Positions 26,893 to 35,912 of a DNA stretch of 61,831 bases are shown here, in pieces. Location: positions 1 through 61,831 of the forward strand of contig JAOUGT010000002.1 in the NCBI GenBank assembly GCA_029865485.1, in the 5' to 3' direction. The position numbers and the translations under genes are program-made. A model generated the notes under the pieces. It was not told the DNA's origin. It saw only the letters and a list, made by a program, of their open reading frames with translations, and searched no databases. The DNA is from Nitrospira sp. Lineage in GTDB: Bacteria > Nitrospirota > Nitrospiria > Nitrospirales > Nitrospiraceae. Position 1 is the stretch's first letter. Each line of letters begins with the position of its first letter.

Positions 26893-27021
26893 ATGTCTCT
26901 GGCCAAGGAAGGCGGTTATGCTGGTACTCACCCGTCGGCGTGGAGAGAGCGTCACCATCGGTCCGGATATTCGGGTGGTGGTACTCGGAGTGAAGAGTGG
27001 CCAAGTTCGGCTTGGAATTGA
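26893..27021 (+). CDS. Possible 42-residue ORF overlapping the csrA start in another frame
   Basis: ATG 26893 follows AAAGGAGG (26882-26889) by only 3 bases, and the frame runs to TGA 27019-27021 through the csrA start. It has no recognisable domain. It could be a leader peptide coupling translation to csrA, or the GGAGG may instead be a CsrA binding site (two GGA motifs precede csrA). Coding status is doubtful. Confidence 0.2.
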   Translation: MSLAKEGGYAGTHPSAWRERHHRSGYSGGGTRSEEWPSSAWN

Positions 27022-27163
27022 GGCACCTTCCTCGGTAGCCGTTCATCGTGAAGAAGTGTATGCCAGGATTCAGGAGGAAAATCGGTTGGCTGCAAAGACC
27101 GATGTGGTGTCTCTTGACGTCGTGCGTCGCCTCATTCCGATGAAGACGCGGAGTATCTCGTGA
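26918..27163 (+). CDS. csrA: Carbon storage/translation regulator CsrA
   Basis: 81 residues. The family core is intact: [55 protein letters not shown]. CsrA binds GGA motifs in mRNA leaders and in several bacteria blocks flagellin translation. The start follows AAGGAAGG at 26905-26912. fliW begins 10 bases downstream, so the antagonist pair is co-transcribed. The likely target is the fliC leader, which has five GGA triplets. Confidence 0.97.
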   Translation: MLVLTRRRGESVTIGPDIRVVVLGVKSGQVRLGIEAPSSVAVHREEVYARIQEENRLAAKTDVVSLDVVRRLIPMKTRSIS

Positions 27164-27173
27164 GGGTATCACT

Positions 27174-27656
27174 GTGAAGTGCACATCGCTTCGCTTCGGG
27201 GTGTTCGACGTTTCGGACGACAGTATCGTTCGATTTCCGGTCGGCTTGTTGGGGTTCCCAGAGTCTCAACGATATGTCATTCTCGATCATGACACTGAGG
27301 CCCCCTTTAAATGGCTTCAATCGCTTGATGAACCTGGGCTGGCCTTTGTGATCCTTGACCCGGCTCTCTTCCATGCCGACTATCATGTCAATGTGCCTGC
27401 CGATATTGTGGCCGAGATGAATAACGAGAAAGAAGACGACCTGGCAGTGGTCGTCATTCTGACCATTCCCTCTGATGATCCCGCTCGAATGACGGCGAAT
27501 CTACGAGGCCCCCTTGTCATCAGCCACAAGACCCGATTGGGGACACAGCTGGTGCTTTCAGAAGAGTATCCCACCCGGTATCCGCTCTTCCCTGTATCCT
27601 CTTCCCAGCCATCAACTTCTGTTGAAGCACGACCTGCCGCAAAATGTCCTGCGTAA
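27174..27656 (+). CDS. fliW: Flagellar assembly factor FliW (CsrA antagonist)
   Basis: 160 residues from GTG 27174 with GAGGGT upstream. Family motifs are present: FPVGLLGFPESQRYVILDHD, PFKWLQSLDEPGLAFVILDP, and NLRGPLVISHKTRLGTQLVL. FliW binds flagellin or CsrA in a partner switch. It closes the early/middle flagellar block; the next gene is convergent and starts on the far side. Confidence 0.95.
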   Translation: MKCTSLRFGVFDVSDDSIVRFPVGLLGFPESQRYVILDHDTEAPFKWLQSLDEPGLAFVILDPALFHADYHVNVPADIVAEMNNEKEDDLAVVVILTIPSDDPARMTANLRGPLVISHKTRLGTQLVLSEEYPTRYPLFPVSSSQPSTSVEARPAAKCPA

Positions 27657-27690
27657 GACAGACGAGGACAACGTGGTGTGCGGGACGATA

Positions 27691-30612
27691 TTAGGCGGCG
27701 GCCTGTGTGAGGGGTGGGTATCCATTGCGGTAGGGTTCCAGCACATGGACCAGTCGCTCAACCTCGATCTCTAGTTGCGCATAGACGGGAGGGGCATCGT
27801 GAAGCGCTTGAAGGCGACCCACTGCCTCAAGGCGACTGGCAATCAATCCAACCTCTGAAGCACACAGATTGCCAGCGGTTCCTTTGAACGTGTGTGCTGC
27901 CCGCTCGACCGCGGACGAATCCCCATCGGCCAGGGCTGTTCGAATGTCGGCCAACATCGTCTGATAGCGATCCAAAAAGAGACGAATGAGTTGGCCAAAC
28001 AACTCATTGTCATTCCCAATGTTCTGATACATCAGCGCGTGATCAAAAATGCCTTGGGCGGGATCCGTGGTGTCGGGGGCCGGTGTTGGCTTGGTCGGAT
28101 GGATTGTCTGAGGCGGAGCGGGTGTCCAACGTGCCAGCGCGGCTCGTAGTTCTTCAAGCTTGATCGGTTTCGAGAGGTAGTCGTCCATTCCAGCGGCCAA
28201 GCAACGTTCTCGATCACCCTGCATGGCATTGGCTGTGAGGGCGATGATCGGAATATGGGGTGAGGAGTCAGCCTTTGAGTCGCAGGGTTTATGCTGGGTG
28301 CGTGCATGGTCAGGTTCAGCGCTCGAAGCCTGACATCCAGAACTCGAAACCGTATTGGAGGCTTCGCGCTCCCGAATCGTGCGGGTCGTCTCAAATCCGT
28401 CCATAAGGGGCATCTGACAATCCATCAGAATGGCGGCATATCGTCCTTCTGCGAGCGCCGTCAAGGCTTCCCGCCCATTGTCGACGACATCCGGCCGGTA
28501 TCCCAGTTTTTCAACCATTCGAACGGCAAGCTTTTGGTTGACAATATTGTCTTCTACCACCAACACGCGCGGGTGCTGAACGTTTTCGGCGACGGTATGT
28601 CTCGTCACCAGTTGCGGGACGATGGAGCCGGCGTGCTCGGTTTTCCGTTCTTGATCGTCCGGCAGACCGAGAACGGTGCGGAGACATCCTCGTAATTCGT
28701 CGTGACGAACTGGTTTGGGGAGGTAGCCCATTGCGCCGGACGAGCGGGCCTGTTCCGCGTGTCCGCGCTGGAGGATGGAGGTCATGACCACAAGACGAGT
28801 CTGTGCTCCCTCAGGACGGCTGTTGAGCTCACGTGCGAGCTGCAAACCGTCTTTCCCGGGCATAATGACGTCTAAAATAGCGAGATCGTAGGGGGTCCCT
28901 TTCTGGTTGGCCTCTGTGATCCGCTGCCATGCCGAGTTGGCATCTTCGGCCAGGTCGTCCACCATTCCCCATCCGGAAACCAGATGGTGGAGAATCATCC
29001 GGTTCGATTCATTGTCGTCAACAATCAGGACCCGTTTCCCGGCGAGCTCACCGGAGGGAAGAATGGCACGCAGAGAACCGATCTGCTTCTGGAAGCGCGC
29101 CGTACACCAGAAGGTGCTGCCTTGCCCTTCGATGCTGCGCACGCCAATCCGACCCCCCATCAACTCCACCAACTGTTTGGAAATCGACAGACCCAGGCCG
29201 GTCCCGCCGTATTTTCTTGTCGTCGAGTTGTCCGCCTGAACAAAGGGGCGAAAAAGCTTGTCGATAATCGTGGAACTCATGCCGATCCCACTGTCCGTGA
29301 CTTCGAATCGAATCTCCACGGTATCTGTCGAGTCGTGCTCAAGATAGGCTTGGAGCGTCACCTCTCCTTCGTCCGTAAACTTCAGGGCATTGGCCACCAG
29401 ATTGGTGAGGATTTGGCGTAGACGTCCTGGGTCCCCCTTGAGCCCTGTCGGAACGGCCGCGTGTACTAGTCCGGTGAGTTCGATTCCTTTGGTTTCGGCT
29501 CGCTCGGCAAACTGAGCCAAGACCTGTTCCACGGTGGTTCTCAGATTAAAATCCAGACACTCCAACTCCAGTTTCCCGGCTTCGATTTTGCTGCACTCGA
29601 GTACATCATTGATCAACTGTAAGAGTGCTTCGCCGCACTGCCGAATGGTTTCAGCGTACGAGAGCTGTTCAGGCGTCAGCGGAGTCTCCATCAGCAGGCT
29701 GGTCATGCCGATCACACCGTTCATGGGCGTACGCAATTCATGGCTGACCGTCGCCAAGAATGCGGATTTTACGCGTGCGGACTCGGTCGCCTTATCAAGC
29801 GCCTGATCGAGACGTTGGTTGCTCTCGTGCAGTTGGGTGGCTGTTTGTTGGAGTGTCTGTTGCGCCTGGTAGATCGTTGTCATGTCCGTCGCGTACCCTC
29901 GGACGACTCCGTGAGAAAGGACCGGACAAAAGGTCCATGAAAAACTGGCTTTGGGAAGTATGACGTCTTCCCCCTGGAGGATTTGGCCGGTGGAGAGGCA
30001 GCGGTGGATGATGGTCGTGAGCTGAGCGGGTGCCACACTGGGAAAGCCCTCGAGGCTATAGCCGAATCGAGAAAGCAACGCAATCATGGCTGGGTTGGCA
30101 TATAAGAGGCTTCCATGGCGGTCCAATTCAATCATGGGCGAGGGACTTTCATGGGCAATGGCGGCAAGGCGATCGCGCTCGTGCTTGATCTCCATTTCCT
30201 GAGACAAGTCCCGGACACAGATCATCAGCACAGGGACGTCGCCGACCCTGTTGGGGGTGCACGTCCATTCCACTGGAATAACGGCACCCGTCCGTTTCAT
30301 CTGGAGTTGTTGCCTTGAGGCAATTGGATGACCGCTTCGTAAGACTCTGGTCAGTTGTGCCGTGATCAAGTCCGCATCGGACGACGTGAGCGTCGACCAG
30401 AAGCCTGGAAAAGATTGTTTCATGGGGAGCCGTGATCGTGGTCCAAGGAACCGGCGCCCTTCCCGGTTGACCGCGAGGATCGTGAGGTCGGTGTGAAGGA
30501 TCATGGTGCCAATCGGCAAGCCCTCGAGCAGGTCCGCGACGTTGGGAATGTGCCACGAGGCGGCTGCCGTTCGACGGCGGGAGGGTCTACGCGTTCTCTG
30601 GGATCGGTGCAT
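27691..30612 (-). CDS. Hybrid sensor histidine kinase (PAS-PAS-HisKA-HATPase-REC-REC-HPt)
   Basis: 973 residues. Order: PAS at about 25-135 and 150-250, a helical linker, HisKA with phospho-His291 (FLATVSHELRTPMNG), HATPase with N and G boxes (LVANALKF, DSGIGM, GGTGLGLSISKQL) to about 505, REC1 with Asp581, REC2 with Asp731 and HPt with His907 (AAHTFKGTAGN). There is no transmembrane segment, so it is a cytosolic phosphorelay protein. REC2 carries an unusual insertion at residues about 751-785, between the helix after LMDCQMPLMDG and the IPIIALTANA strand; its DNA resembles the intergenic repeats of this window. Its ATG overlaps the HD-GYP stop (TAATG), so the two are translationally coupled. 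The downstream partner is unknown. Confidence 0.93.
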   Translation of the reverse strand: MHRSQRTRRPSRRRTAAASWHIPNVADLLEGLPIGTMILHTDLTILAVNREGRRFLGPRSRLPMKQSFPGFWSTLTSSDADLITAQLTRVLRSGHPIASRQQLQMKRTGAVIPVEWTCTPNRVGDVPVLMICVRDLSQEMEIKHERDRLAAIAHESPSPMIELDRHGSLLYANPAMIALLSRFGYSLEGFPSVAPAQLTTIIHRCLSTGQILQGEDVILPKASFSWTFCPVLSHGVVRGYATDMTTIYQAQQTLQQTATQLHESNQRLDQALDKATESARVKSAFLATVSHELRTPMNGVIGMTSLLMETPLTPEQLSYAETIRQCGEALLQLINDVLECSKIEAGKLELECLDFNLRTTVEQVLAQFAERAETKGIELTGLVHAAVPTGLKGDPGRLRQILTNLVANALKFTDEGEVTLQAYLEHDSTDTVEIRFEVTDSGIGMSSTIIDKLFRPFVQADNSTTRKYGGTGLGLSISKQLVELMGGRIGVRSIEGQGSTFWCTARFQKQIGSLRAILPSGELAGKRVLIVDDNESNRMILHHLVSGWGMVDDLAEDANSAWQRITEANQKGTPYDLAILDVIMPGKDGLQLARELNSRPEGAQTRLVVMTSILQRGHAEQARSSGAMGYLPKPVRHDELRGCLRTVLGLPDDQERKTEHAGSIVPQLVTRHTVAENVQHPRVLVVEDNIVNQKLAVRMVEKLGYRPDVVDNGREALTALAEGRYAAILMDCQMPLMDGFETTRTIREREASNTVSSSGCQASSAEPDHARTQHKPCDSKADSSPHIPIIALTANAMQGDRERCLAAGMDDYLSKPIKLEELRAALARWTPAPPQTIHPTKPTPAPDTTDPAQGIFDHALMYQNIGNDNELFGQLIRLFLDRYQTMLADIRTALADGDSSAVERAAHTFKGTAGNLCASEVGLIASRLEAVGRLQALHDAPPVYAQLEIEVERLVHVLEPYRNGYPPLTQAAA
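28258..28362. repeat. Repeat-like insertion inside the second receiver domain of the hybrid kinase
   Basis: This DNA encodes the 35 extra residues in REC2. It contains GTCAGG-TTC paired with GAAG-CCTGAC (about 28309-28334, one bulge), flanked by CATG and by CTCGAAAC, the same unit vocabulary (GAAAC, CCTGA, CATG) as the intergenic elements at 45288, 54927, 55838 and 58274. The residues are low complexity (Ser, Ala, His, Asp), as expected of inserted DNA and not of a folded domain. Confidence 0.45.
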
Positions 30613-31883
30613 TACGCGGCTCGCAAGTCAGGGTTGTCCAGATGGATACTGATGTTGACTCGTTCATGAGTTGGATCGAGCACACGCAAGACGGAACGTA
30701 CGGTATGGTCCGTGGATGGTGCGGAGAGATCTATCTCAATCGGCGTGGGGTAAGAGCCTCCTTGCGGGTCGGTGGTGACTTTGACGAGTGGCTTGAGCCG
30801 TTGTTGAGGGTTGACCCCAACAACCACCGCTTGTTCTCCGGTATTCAGTCTGACCAAACTTCCCACAGGGTAGACGCCGATGCTTCGAATCATCAGTTCC
30901 ACAAGAGACTTCTCGAATTGGCCTCGCTCCCCGGCCAGGAACAGTTGTCGAACGGCATCATGGGGCATCATGGAAGGGCGTGTGCCACGTCGGCTCACCA
31001 TGCCGTCATAAAAGTCGACGATGCCGACGATTTGGGCAAGCGGCAAAATTTGGTCGCTGCGAAGACCGGCTGGATATCCGCTTCCGTTACTTCTCTCATG
31101 ATGCTCCCGGACGATGCGAAGGACCTCCTCCGGCATTCCAGGTCGTTCAGCGAGTACGGCGATCCCCAGTTTGCAGTGTTGCTCCAGGAGGGTCTTGTCC
31201 TGTCCGGTGCAGTCCTCGCGCTTACGCACCAAATTACGGGGTAGTCGCACATATCCGGTGTCATGCAGTAACGCTCCCATTCCAACCAGTTCCTGCGCCT
31301 GTTGATCCAGTCCGCTCTCAAGGGCCACGATGAGCGACAGGATGCAGGTATCAAGGGCATGGGTCGTCAGTGAGCGATCAAACTGCTTGATTTTTTGGAT
31401 GGCCAGTTGAGTGACCATTGCGGCGTGATCGCTGAGCACGTGGTCTAGGACGGTCGACACAATCGCTTTCGTGGCTTCGGGTGATGGAGGAATCCCGCGC
31501 TCAAGATCAGTGAAAATACGCTCTACGGCTTCCTGAGCCTGGGCATAGATGGCCGAGGGGAGTGGAGGGGTGTCGTGCGCAGCCGCTCCACCTGATGCGC
31601 TTGTCGCAGCAGAGGCGCATGATTCAACAGGGGGCGGCTGTGGGGCGGGGCAGGGCTCTTGGCTTTCCTGACCGGCCTGGGCAGGAGCTATTTGAACGTC
31701 AAGCCCCTTGCTGGTGTCGATCGACACCATCCTGATCCCATGGCGCTTCAGGGTTTGAATGGTATCCAGGTCTTTGATGGCAAACTTATGAGAAAGAAAC
31801 GGGGTGCGGTACCAAGGGACGTCCATTTCAACGAGATACATGCCGGGGATGAGCTGGGCGATCGGAATACGTTTGATGGCCAT
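30612..31883 (-). CDS. HD-GYP domain protein, probable c-di-GMP phosphodiesterase
   Basis: 423 residues from ATG 31881-31883 (minus strand), whose opening MAIKRIPIAQLIPGMYLVEM is the usual DUF3391 start; an upstream GTG at 31928 would add 15 unlikely residues. Domains: DUF3391 at about 1-130, then HD-GYP with LLHDTGYVRLPRNLV and HHERSNGSGYPAGL. The GYP motif is intact, though the position usually Asp in HHERxDGSGYP is Asn. The family degrades c-di-GMP. It is the first gene of a pair with the hybrid kinase and lies divergent to a PilZ gene, so both sides of the junction concern c-di-GMP. Confidence 0.88.
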   Translation of the reverse strand: MAIKRIPIAQLIPGMYLVEMDVPWYRTPFLSHKFAIKDLDTIQTLKRHGIRMVSIDTSKGLDVQIAPAQAGQESQEPCPAPQPPPVESCASAATSASGGAAAHDTPPLPSAIYAQAQEAVERIFTDLERGIPPSPEATKAIVSTVLDHVLSDHAAMVTQLAIQKIKQFDRSLTTHALDTCILSLIVALESGLDQQAQELVGMGALLHDTGYVRLPRNLVRKREDCTGQDKTLLEQHCKLGIAVLAERPGMPEEVLRIVREHHERSNGSGYPAGLRSDQILPLAQIVGIVDFYDGMVSRRGTRPSMMPHDAVRQLFLAGERGQFEKSLVELMIRSIGVYPVGSLVRLNTGEQAVVVGVNPQQRLKPLVKVTTDPQGGSYPTPIEIDLSAPSTDHTVRSVLRVLDPTHERVNISIHLDNPDLRAA

Positions 31884-31949
31884 AGATCTTGGACTCCAGG
31901 TCAGAGACGCCGTCGAACGGACGCTCACATTACAGCTGGTTCGCGTGCG

Positions 31950-31977
31950 TTATCGGCGAACAAGGCGTCGAACTTGA
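31950..31977 (-). promoter_or_regulatory. Sigma-28-like promoter of the HD-GYP/hybrid kinase operon
   Basis: On the minus strand TCAAGTTC (31977-31970) is followed after 12 bases by a perfect GCCGATAA (31957-31950). The start point near 31942 gives a leader of about 60 bases to ATG 31883. It is divergent from the site at 32049-32076. Confidence 0.65.
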
Positions 31978-32048
31978 TCGGTGCGTGCACGACCTTGCGT
32001 GTTGCAATACATTCTTCATCAATGCGTTCGATCTTGGATCCTTGCTGC

Positions 32049-32076
32049 TCAAGAAAAGTGCATGATGGGCCGATAG
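32049..32076 (+). promoter_or_regulatory. Sigma-28-like promoter of the YcgR-like PilZ gene
   Basis: TCAAGAAA (32049-32056), 12 bases, GCCGATAG (32069-32076). The -10 box has a single mismatch. It lies 49 bases before the PilZ gene; E. coli ycgR is likewise a known FliA target. Confidence 0.6.
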
Positions 32077-32125
32077 AGCTCATCAGAGTCGGTTTTTGGC
32101 GACCGCGTAATGAGGGAGGATCACG

Positions 32126-32854
32126 ATGAACGATGTAGTCGAGGCAGCTCCCTCTCCGGCATCATTCTTATCGGTGGGACTGGCCGTCAAACTTTCTCTG
32201 ACGCTTGATGGGCAGAAGGTGATGTATGGCTCAACCTTGCTGGGCTGGAAAGATCACGCCTGGCTCGTCTGTGAATGGCCGCTGCCGCTGAGTCCTGACC
32301 AGCGAGTCGAGAGTGGGACTCCGTGCACCGTGAGTTATCTTCATGACGGCAAACTGGTCGGATATCGCAGCGAGATTCGCGATCTGGTTGCGTCGCCGGT
32401 GCCGTTACTCTTCGTGGCCTATCCGAAGACTGTGGAGGAAATACATCTGCGCAAACATCTCCGGGTGTCCGCTGACGAACCGATCCTCCTGATGCAAGGA
32501 GATATGACAAACCCATCTATGTCTGTGTTACCTGCAAAGAGCTATTTTGGTGGTCTACTGAAGGATCTCAGCGGGGGGGGCTGTAGTGTGACAGTGGTTC
32601 GAAGACCGGCATGGTTGCGCTCCGGATCGACTGTTCGTCTGGAGTTCGAACTTCCCGGACTTGGGCACATTACCAATTTGACGGGTGTCGTGAAGAACGT
32701 CGATATACGTCATGGCAGCGAAACGATCGGGCTTGAGTTTCGGTTCGACGAAATGGAGTACATCGAGTATCGAGGGTGGGGGGGATCAGTCAAAAACGCC
32801 ATTGAGCAATGTGTGTTTCAGAGAGCCAGCAGCTCCCTTCTCACTCCACAATAA
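32126..32854 (+). CDS. YcgR-like PilZ domain protein (flagellar brake)
   Basis: 242 residues. An N-terminal YcgR-like beta domain (about 10-110) precedes a PilZ domain with both c-di-GMP-binding motifs: RxxxR in LRKHLRVSADEP and DxSxxG in DLSGGGCSV. YcgR proteins bind the motor at high c-di-GMP and slow it. The gene is divergent from an HD-GYP phosphodiesterase gene and has its own sigma-28-like promoter. The start follows GAGGGAGGATCACG. Confidence 0.88.
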   Translation: MNDVVEAAPSPASFLSVGLAVKLSLTLDGQKVMYGSTLLGWKDHAWLVCEWPLPLSPDQRVESGTPCTVSYLHDGKLVGYRSEIRDLVASPVPLLFVAYPKTVEEIHLRKHLRVSADEPILLMQGDMTNPSMSVLPAKSYFGGLLKDLSGGGCSVTVVRRPAWLRSGSTVRLEFELPGLGHITNLTGVVKNVDIRHGSETIGLEFRFDEMEYIEYRGWGGSVKNAIEQCVFQRASSSLLTPQ

Positions 32855-32984
32855 AGCCTTCCAATATTGCCGGTAACAGATCGTTCTTTTCCCTGCACCG
32901 GGTAAATGTTGCCTCTCTTGTGCGAAATCATGAAAATCTTCAGCTCAAACCGGTTGATTCCTCTCACCTAACAGTCAGCGCGGC

Positions 32985-33000
32985 TGGCACAAGACTTGGA
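32985..33000 (+). promoter_or_regulatory. Sigma-54-like site before the glycan island (imperfect)
   Basis: TGGCACAAGACTTGGA shares TGGCACAAG with the strong site at 16912 and has the right geometry, but GG replaces GC at the -12 element. A start near 33011 would favour ATG 33054 as the first codon of the next gene. Confidence 0.4.
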
Positions 33001-33053
33001 AGGCATTGTCTCGCCGTATAGTCATATGGCCTTCTGCCGTTCATGAGGCTGAG

Positions 33054-35912
33054 ATGAACGATCTTGCGAACCCGAGCACGGATGTCACGCCCAGCAGTGC
33101 AGCAGTGGGCTTTTGTCCTGAAGGTTCACCTGAAAGAAGGCGATTGAGCCTCACCCTGGTGCAAGAGGCCGCAGGGATGTTTCAAGATACCTGGATGCCC
33201 CTGGAGACTTGTCTTGCACTCCGTGATGGGTTGGCAGCCGAGTCCCAGGAACCGGACCAGCTCGCCGCTCAGTTCCAAACCGTTTGCCAAAAGCCTGAGC
33301 GATTGCGTGCCGCCGAACTTCATGAGCTCATCGCCCCCGAATTATTGGGTGGATGGGCACTGAGTGCGAATACGGTCGATTACCTCGTAGAGAAAATACA
33401 GGAATGTCGCCCAACCGCCATACTGGAGTTTGGAAGTGGTACGAGTTCCCTGGCTCTGGCTTGGGCGATGAAGCGCGTGCACGGGGCCTCGGCAAGGCCA
33501 CCCATATTCAGTATCGATCAGTCGCTCAGCTACATAGAACGAACGAAATCATTACTCGACAGACATGGGCTCGCCGGCCAGGTCCGTTTTCTCCAAGCGG
33601 ATCTGGTGTTCCAGACCGTTCGTTCACGAGTGATCAGGTGCTACCACCTGCCTCACGGGGTTCTTGAAGAATTCTTTGGCGGTGCTCGTCCAGAAATAGT
33701 TCTGGTTGACGGGCCAGCGGGGGAGAACGGAATTCGTTTTGGCACAGTCCCGCTAGTCAGGGAGTTTCTTGCTTCAGGCGCGAGGGTTTTTCTAGATGAT
33801 GGTTTGCGCGACAGTGAACTCGATACAGCAGATCTGTGGAACCAACTCGGCTATGTCCAATGGCAAGGTGTCCGCTGGGAGGGGAAAGGATTGTTGAGTG
33901 GAAGAGTGCGTCCAGTTTTTTCACCGCCACTCCAGCAATGGCTTGAGAATGTGCAGCTGTTGAACGGCCCTCGACAGCGATTTGCGTCGCTTTCGCCTGC
34001 CGGCAGGTTGGTGCATCATAGGGATGAAGGGATTCCATGCTCCCCGCCCCAGACAACTCCTTCCGGTACTATCAGTCAGCTGACACGACCTCTTTCTCTA
34101 TCCTCTCCTCGACAGGAGAGACCAATGTGCTTGTTTCTGAATACGTACTATCACGGGTTTCTTGATCATCATTACCGGATGCGTCCTGAACTACGCGATG
34201 CTTCCTACGAGTCTCAACATCAGGCTCTTCAAGCTGCCTGTTTCGGTGATAGTGATTTCTACTCATCTGGCCTGAGCGCGGTGGGGTGGGAGGCCGGTGA
34301 CCTTATTGTGAACTGCCGTCCATTGCAGGACGCATGGGCAAAGGTGAGAGGATTAGATAAGGGGTCGCAGACGATCGCCGTCGCGGTTGAGCAGATTCGG
34401 GAGTTGAAACCCCAGGTTCTCTATCTCCAGGATCTAGGAATTGGCACCCAAGAGTTCATGAACATCGTCCGTCCTCACGTCGAGCTCATTGTCGGACAGA
34501 TTGCCTCGCCCATCCCACCGCACGCCCATCTCGAAGGGTTCGATATTCTGATCTCTTCTTTTCCGCATTTTGTCGATGATTTCCGGCGAAATGGACGTGT
34601 GGCCTATTACCAACCGTTGGCGTTCGATCCTAGACTGCTTCAGCGGTTAGGAAACTGTTCGCGACAATATCCGTTGTCGTTTGTCGGCGGTGTATCCCCC
34701 GCACATCGGGAACGCCAGGCGCTTTTGGTTGCTCTAGCGAAGTCGTTGCCCCTTCACTGTTGGGGATACGGCACACAGGCGCTGGTTCAGGAGGGAGTTG
34801 AAGGCACTAGATTGCACGGTGATGTCTGGGGGATGGACATGTTTTCCGTGCTGGCCCGGTCTGCCATCACGGTCAATCATCACATCGATGTTGCCAAATC
34901 CAACGCGAACAACATGCGGTTGTTCGAAGCCACAGGATGCGGGGCACTTCTCGTGACGGACTATAAGGATAATCTGACTGACCTGTTCGAGATCGGGTCC
35001 GAAGTTGTCGCCTATCGGTCGGTAGAAGAGTGCGCCGACTTGCTCTCCTACTACTTACAGCATAAGGATGAGGCCGCTGAGATTGCTAAACGAGGGCAGA
35101 GGCGAACCCTCCGAGACCATACCTATCAGACACGAATGTGCCACACGGGTGAACTACTCGATCGGCATTTACGACGGAAGATTGGGAATAATCGTCTGCC
35201 GGATCCTGATTTAGATCATATTTCGTATGGCCGAGCGGAAATTACTCCCAGCCAGGTCACTGCCGAACTGGCTCAGTCCTGGCGGTCCGATCGTATTCCA
35301 TCGAAACAGCGGGCATTGGTACAGCGTGAGTTGCAGGACATGTACAGCGGAAATCCTCCACTGGTGTTTCAAGTGTTGGCCGATGCGCTACGTCCGCATG
35401 TCAGGCCAAATATCGAGCTGTTGGAGATTGGTTGTGCAAGCGGGTATTACTATGAGGTTCTCGAATATCTTCTCAAGACCCGCCTCTCCTATGTGGGCAT
35501 CGATTTTTCCGATGCCATGATCCGCTTGGCTCGGGCGTACTACCCACTGCCCCGATTCGAGGTTGGGGATGGGAGTGCCCTTCGATTCCAAGAGCAGTCG
35601 ATCCCGATTGTTATCTCCTCCGGTGTCCTTCTGCATGTTCGTGAGTATGCAATGCATATTGCGGAAGCGGCGCGGGTCGCTTCGGAAGTCGTCGTTCTTC
35701 ATCGTACCCCGATTGCGCGACGCACAGCGACCAGACATTTCAAAAAGTTCGCGTATGGGGTCGAGACATTTGAACTACGCTTCAGCGAGGGAGAACTGCT
35801 GGAGCTCTGCCGAAATGTCGGGTTGGAGTTGATCACACGGCACGAGTTTGACAGTCGCCCAGAACGTGACGAATTTGAGATCACTTATGCCTTTCGGGCT
35901 GCAACAGAGTGA
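33054..35912 (+). CDS. Three-domain methyltransferase / CgeB-type glycosyltransferase / methyltransferase
   Basis: About 952 residues from ATG 33054 (GAGGCTGAG upstream). Domain 1 (about 105-300) has a Rossmann-like SAM motif (AILEFGSGTSSLALAWAMK) and an EIVLVDGPAGENG strand. Domain 2 (about 355-700) begins MCLFLNTYYHGFLDHHYRM and ends in a CgeB/GT4-like sugar-nucleotide region (NNMRLFEATGCGALLVTDYK, then SVEECADLLSYYL). Domain 3 (about 765-945) is a class I methyltransferase (LLEIGCASGYYYEVLEYL, YVGIDFSDAMIRLARAY). A CTCTCCT-CGAC-AGGAGAG hairpin lies exactly at the domain 1/2 joint, suggesting fusion of once-separate genes. Likely role: adding and methylating sugars on flagellin; the substrate is unknown. 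Confidence 0.8.
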   Translation: MNDLANPSTDVTPSSAAVGFCPEGSPERRRLSLTLVQEAAGMFQDTWMPLETCLALRDGLAAESQEPDQLAAQFQTVCQKPERLRAAELHELIAPELLGGWALSANTVDYLVEKIQECRPTAILEFGSGTSSLALAWAMKRVHGASARPPIFSIDQSLSYIERTKSLLDRHGLAGQVRFLQADLVFQTVRSRVIRCYHLPHGVLEEFFGGARPEIVLVDGPAGENGIRFGTVPLVREFLASGARVFLDDGLRDSELDTADLWNQLGYVQWQGVRWEGKGLLSGRVRPVFSPPLQQWLENVQLLNGPRQRFASLSPAGRLVHHRDEGIPCSPPQTTPSGTISQLTRPLSLSSPRQERPMCLFLNTYYHGFLDHHYRMRPELRDASYESQHQALQAACFGDSDFYSSGLSAVGWEAGDLIVNCRPLQDAWAKVRGLDKGSQTIAVAVEQIRELKPQVLYLQDLGIGTQEFMNIVRPHVELIVGQIASPIPPHAHLEGFDILISSFPHFVDDFRRNGRVAYYQPLAFDPRLLQRLGNCSRQYPLSFVGGVSPAHRERQALLVALAKSLPLHCWGYGTQALVQEGVEGTRLHGDVWGMDMFSVLARSAITVNHHIDVAKSNANNMRLFEATGCGALLVTDYKDNLTDLFEIGSEVVAYRSVEECADLLSYYLQHKDEAAEIAKRGQRRTLRDHTYQTRMCHTGELLDRHLRRKIGNNRLPDPDLDHISYGRAEITPSQVTAELAQSWRSDRIPSKQRALVQRELQDMYSGNPPLVFQVLADALRPHVRPNIELLEIGCASGYYYEVLEYLLKTRLSYVGIDFSDAMIRLARAYYPLPRFEVGDGSALRFQEQSIPIVISSGVLLHVREYAMHIAEAARVASEVVVLHRTPIARRTATRHFKKFAYGVETFELRFSEGELLELCRNVGLELITRHEFDSRPERDEFEITYAFRAATE

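Noticed and set aside
29534..29963. Open frames on the plus strand within the hybrid kinase gene
   Set aside because: They are antisense shadows of a well-supported kinase reading frame with all its motifs.
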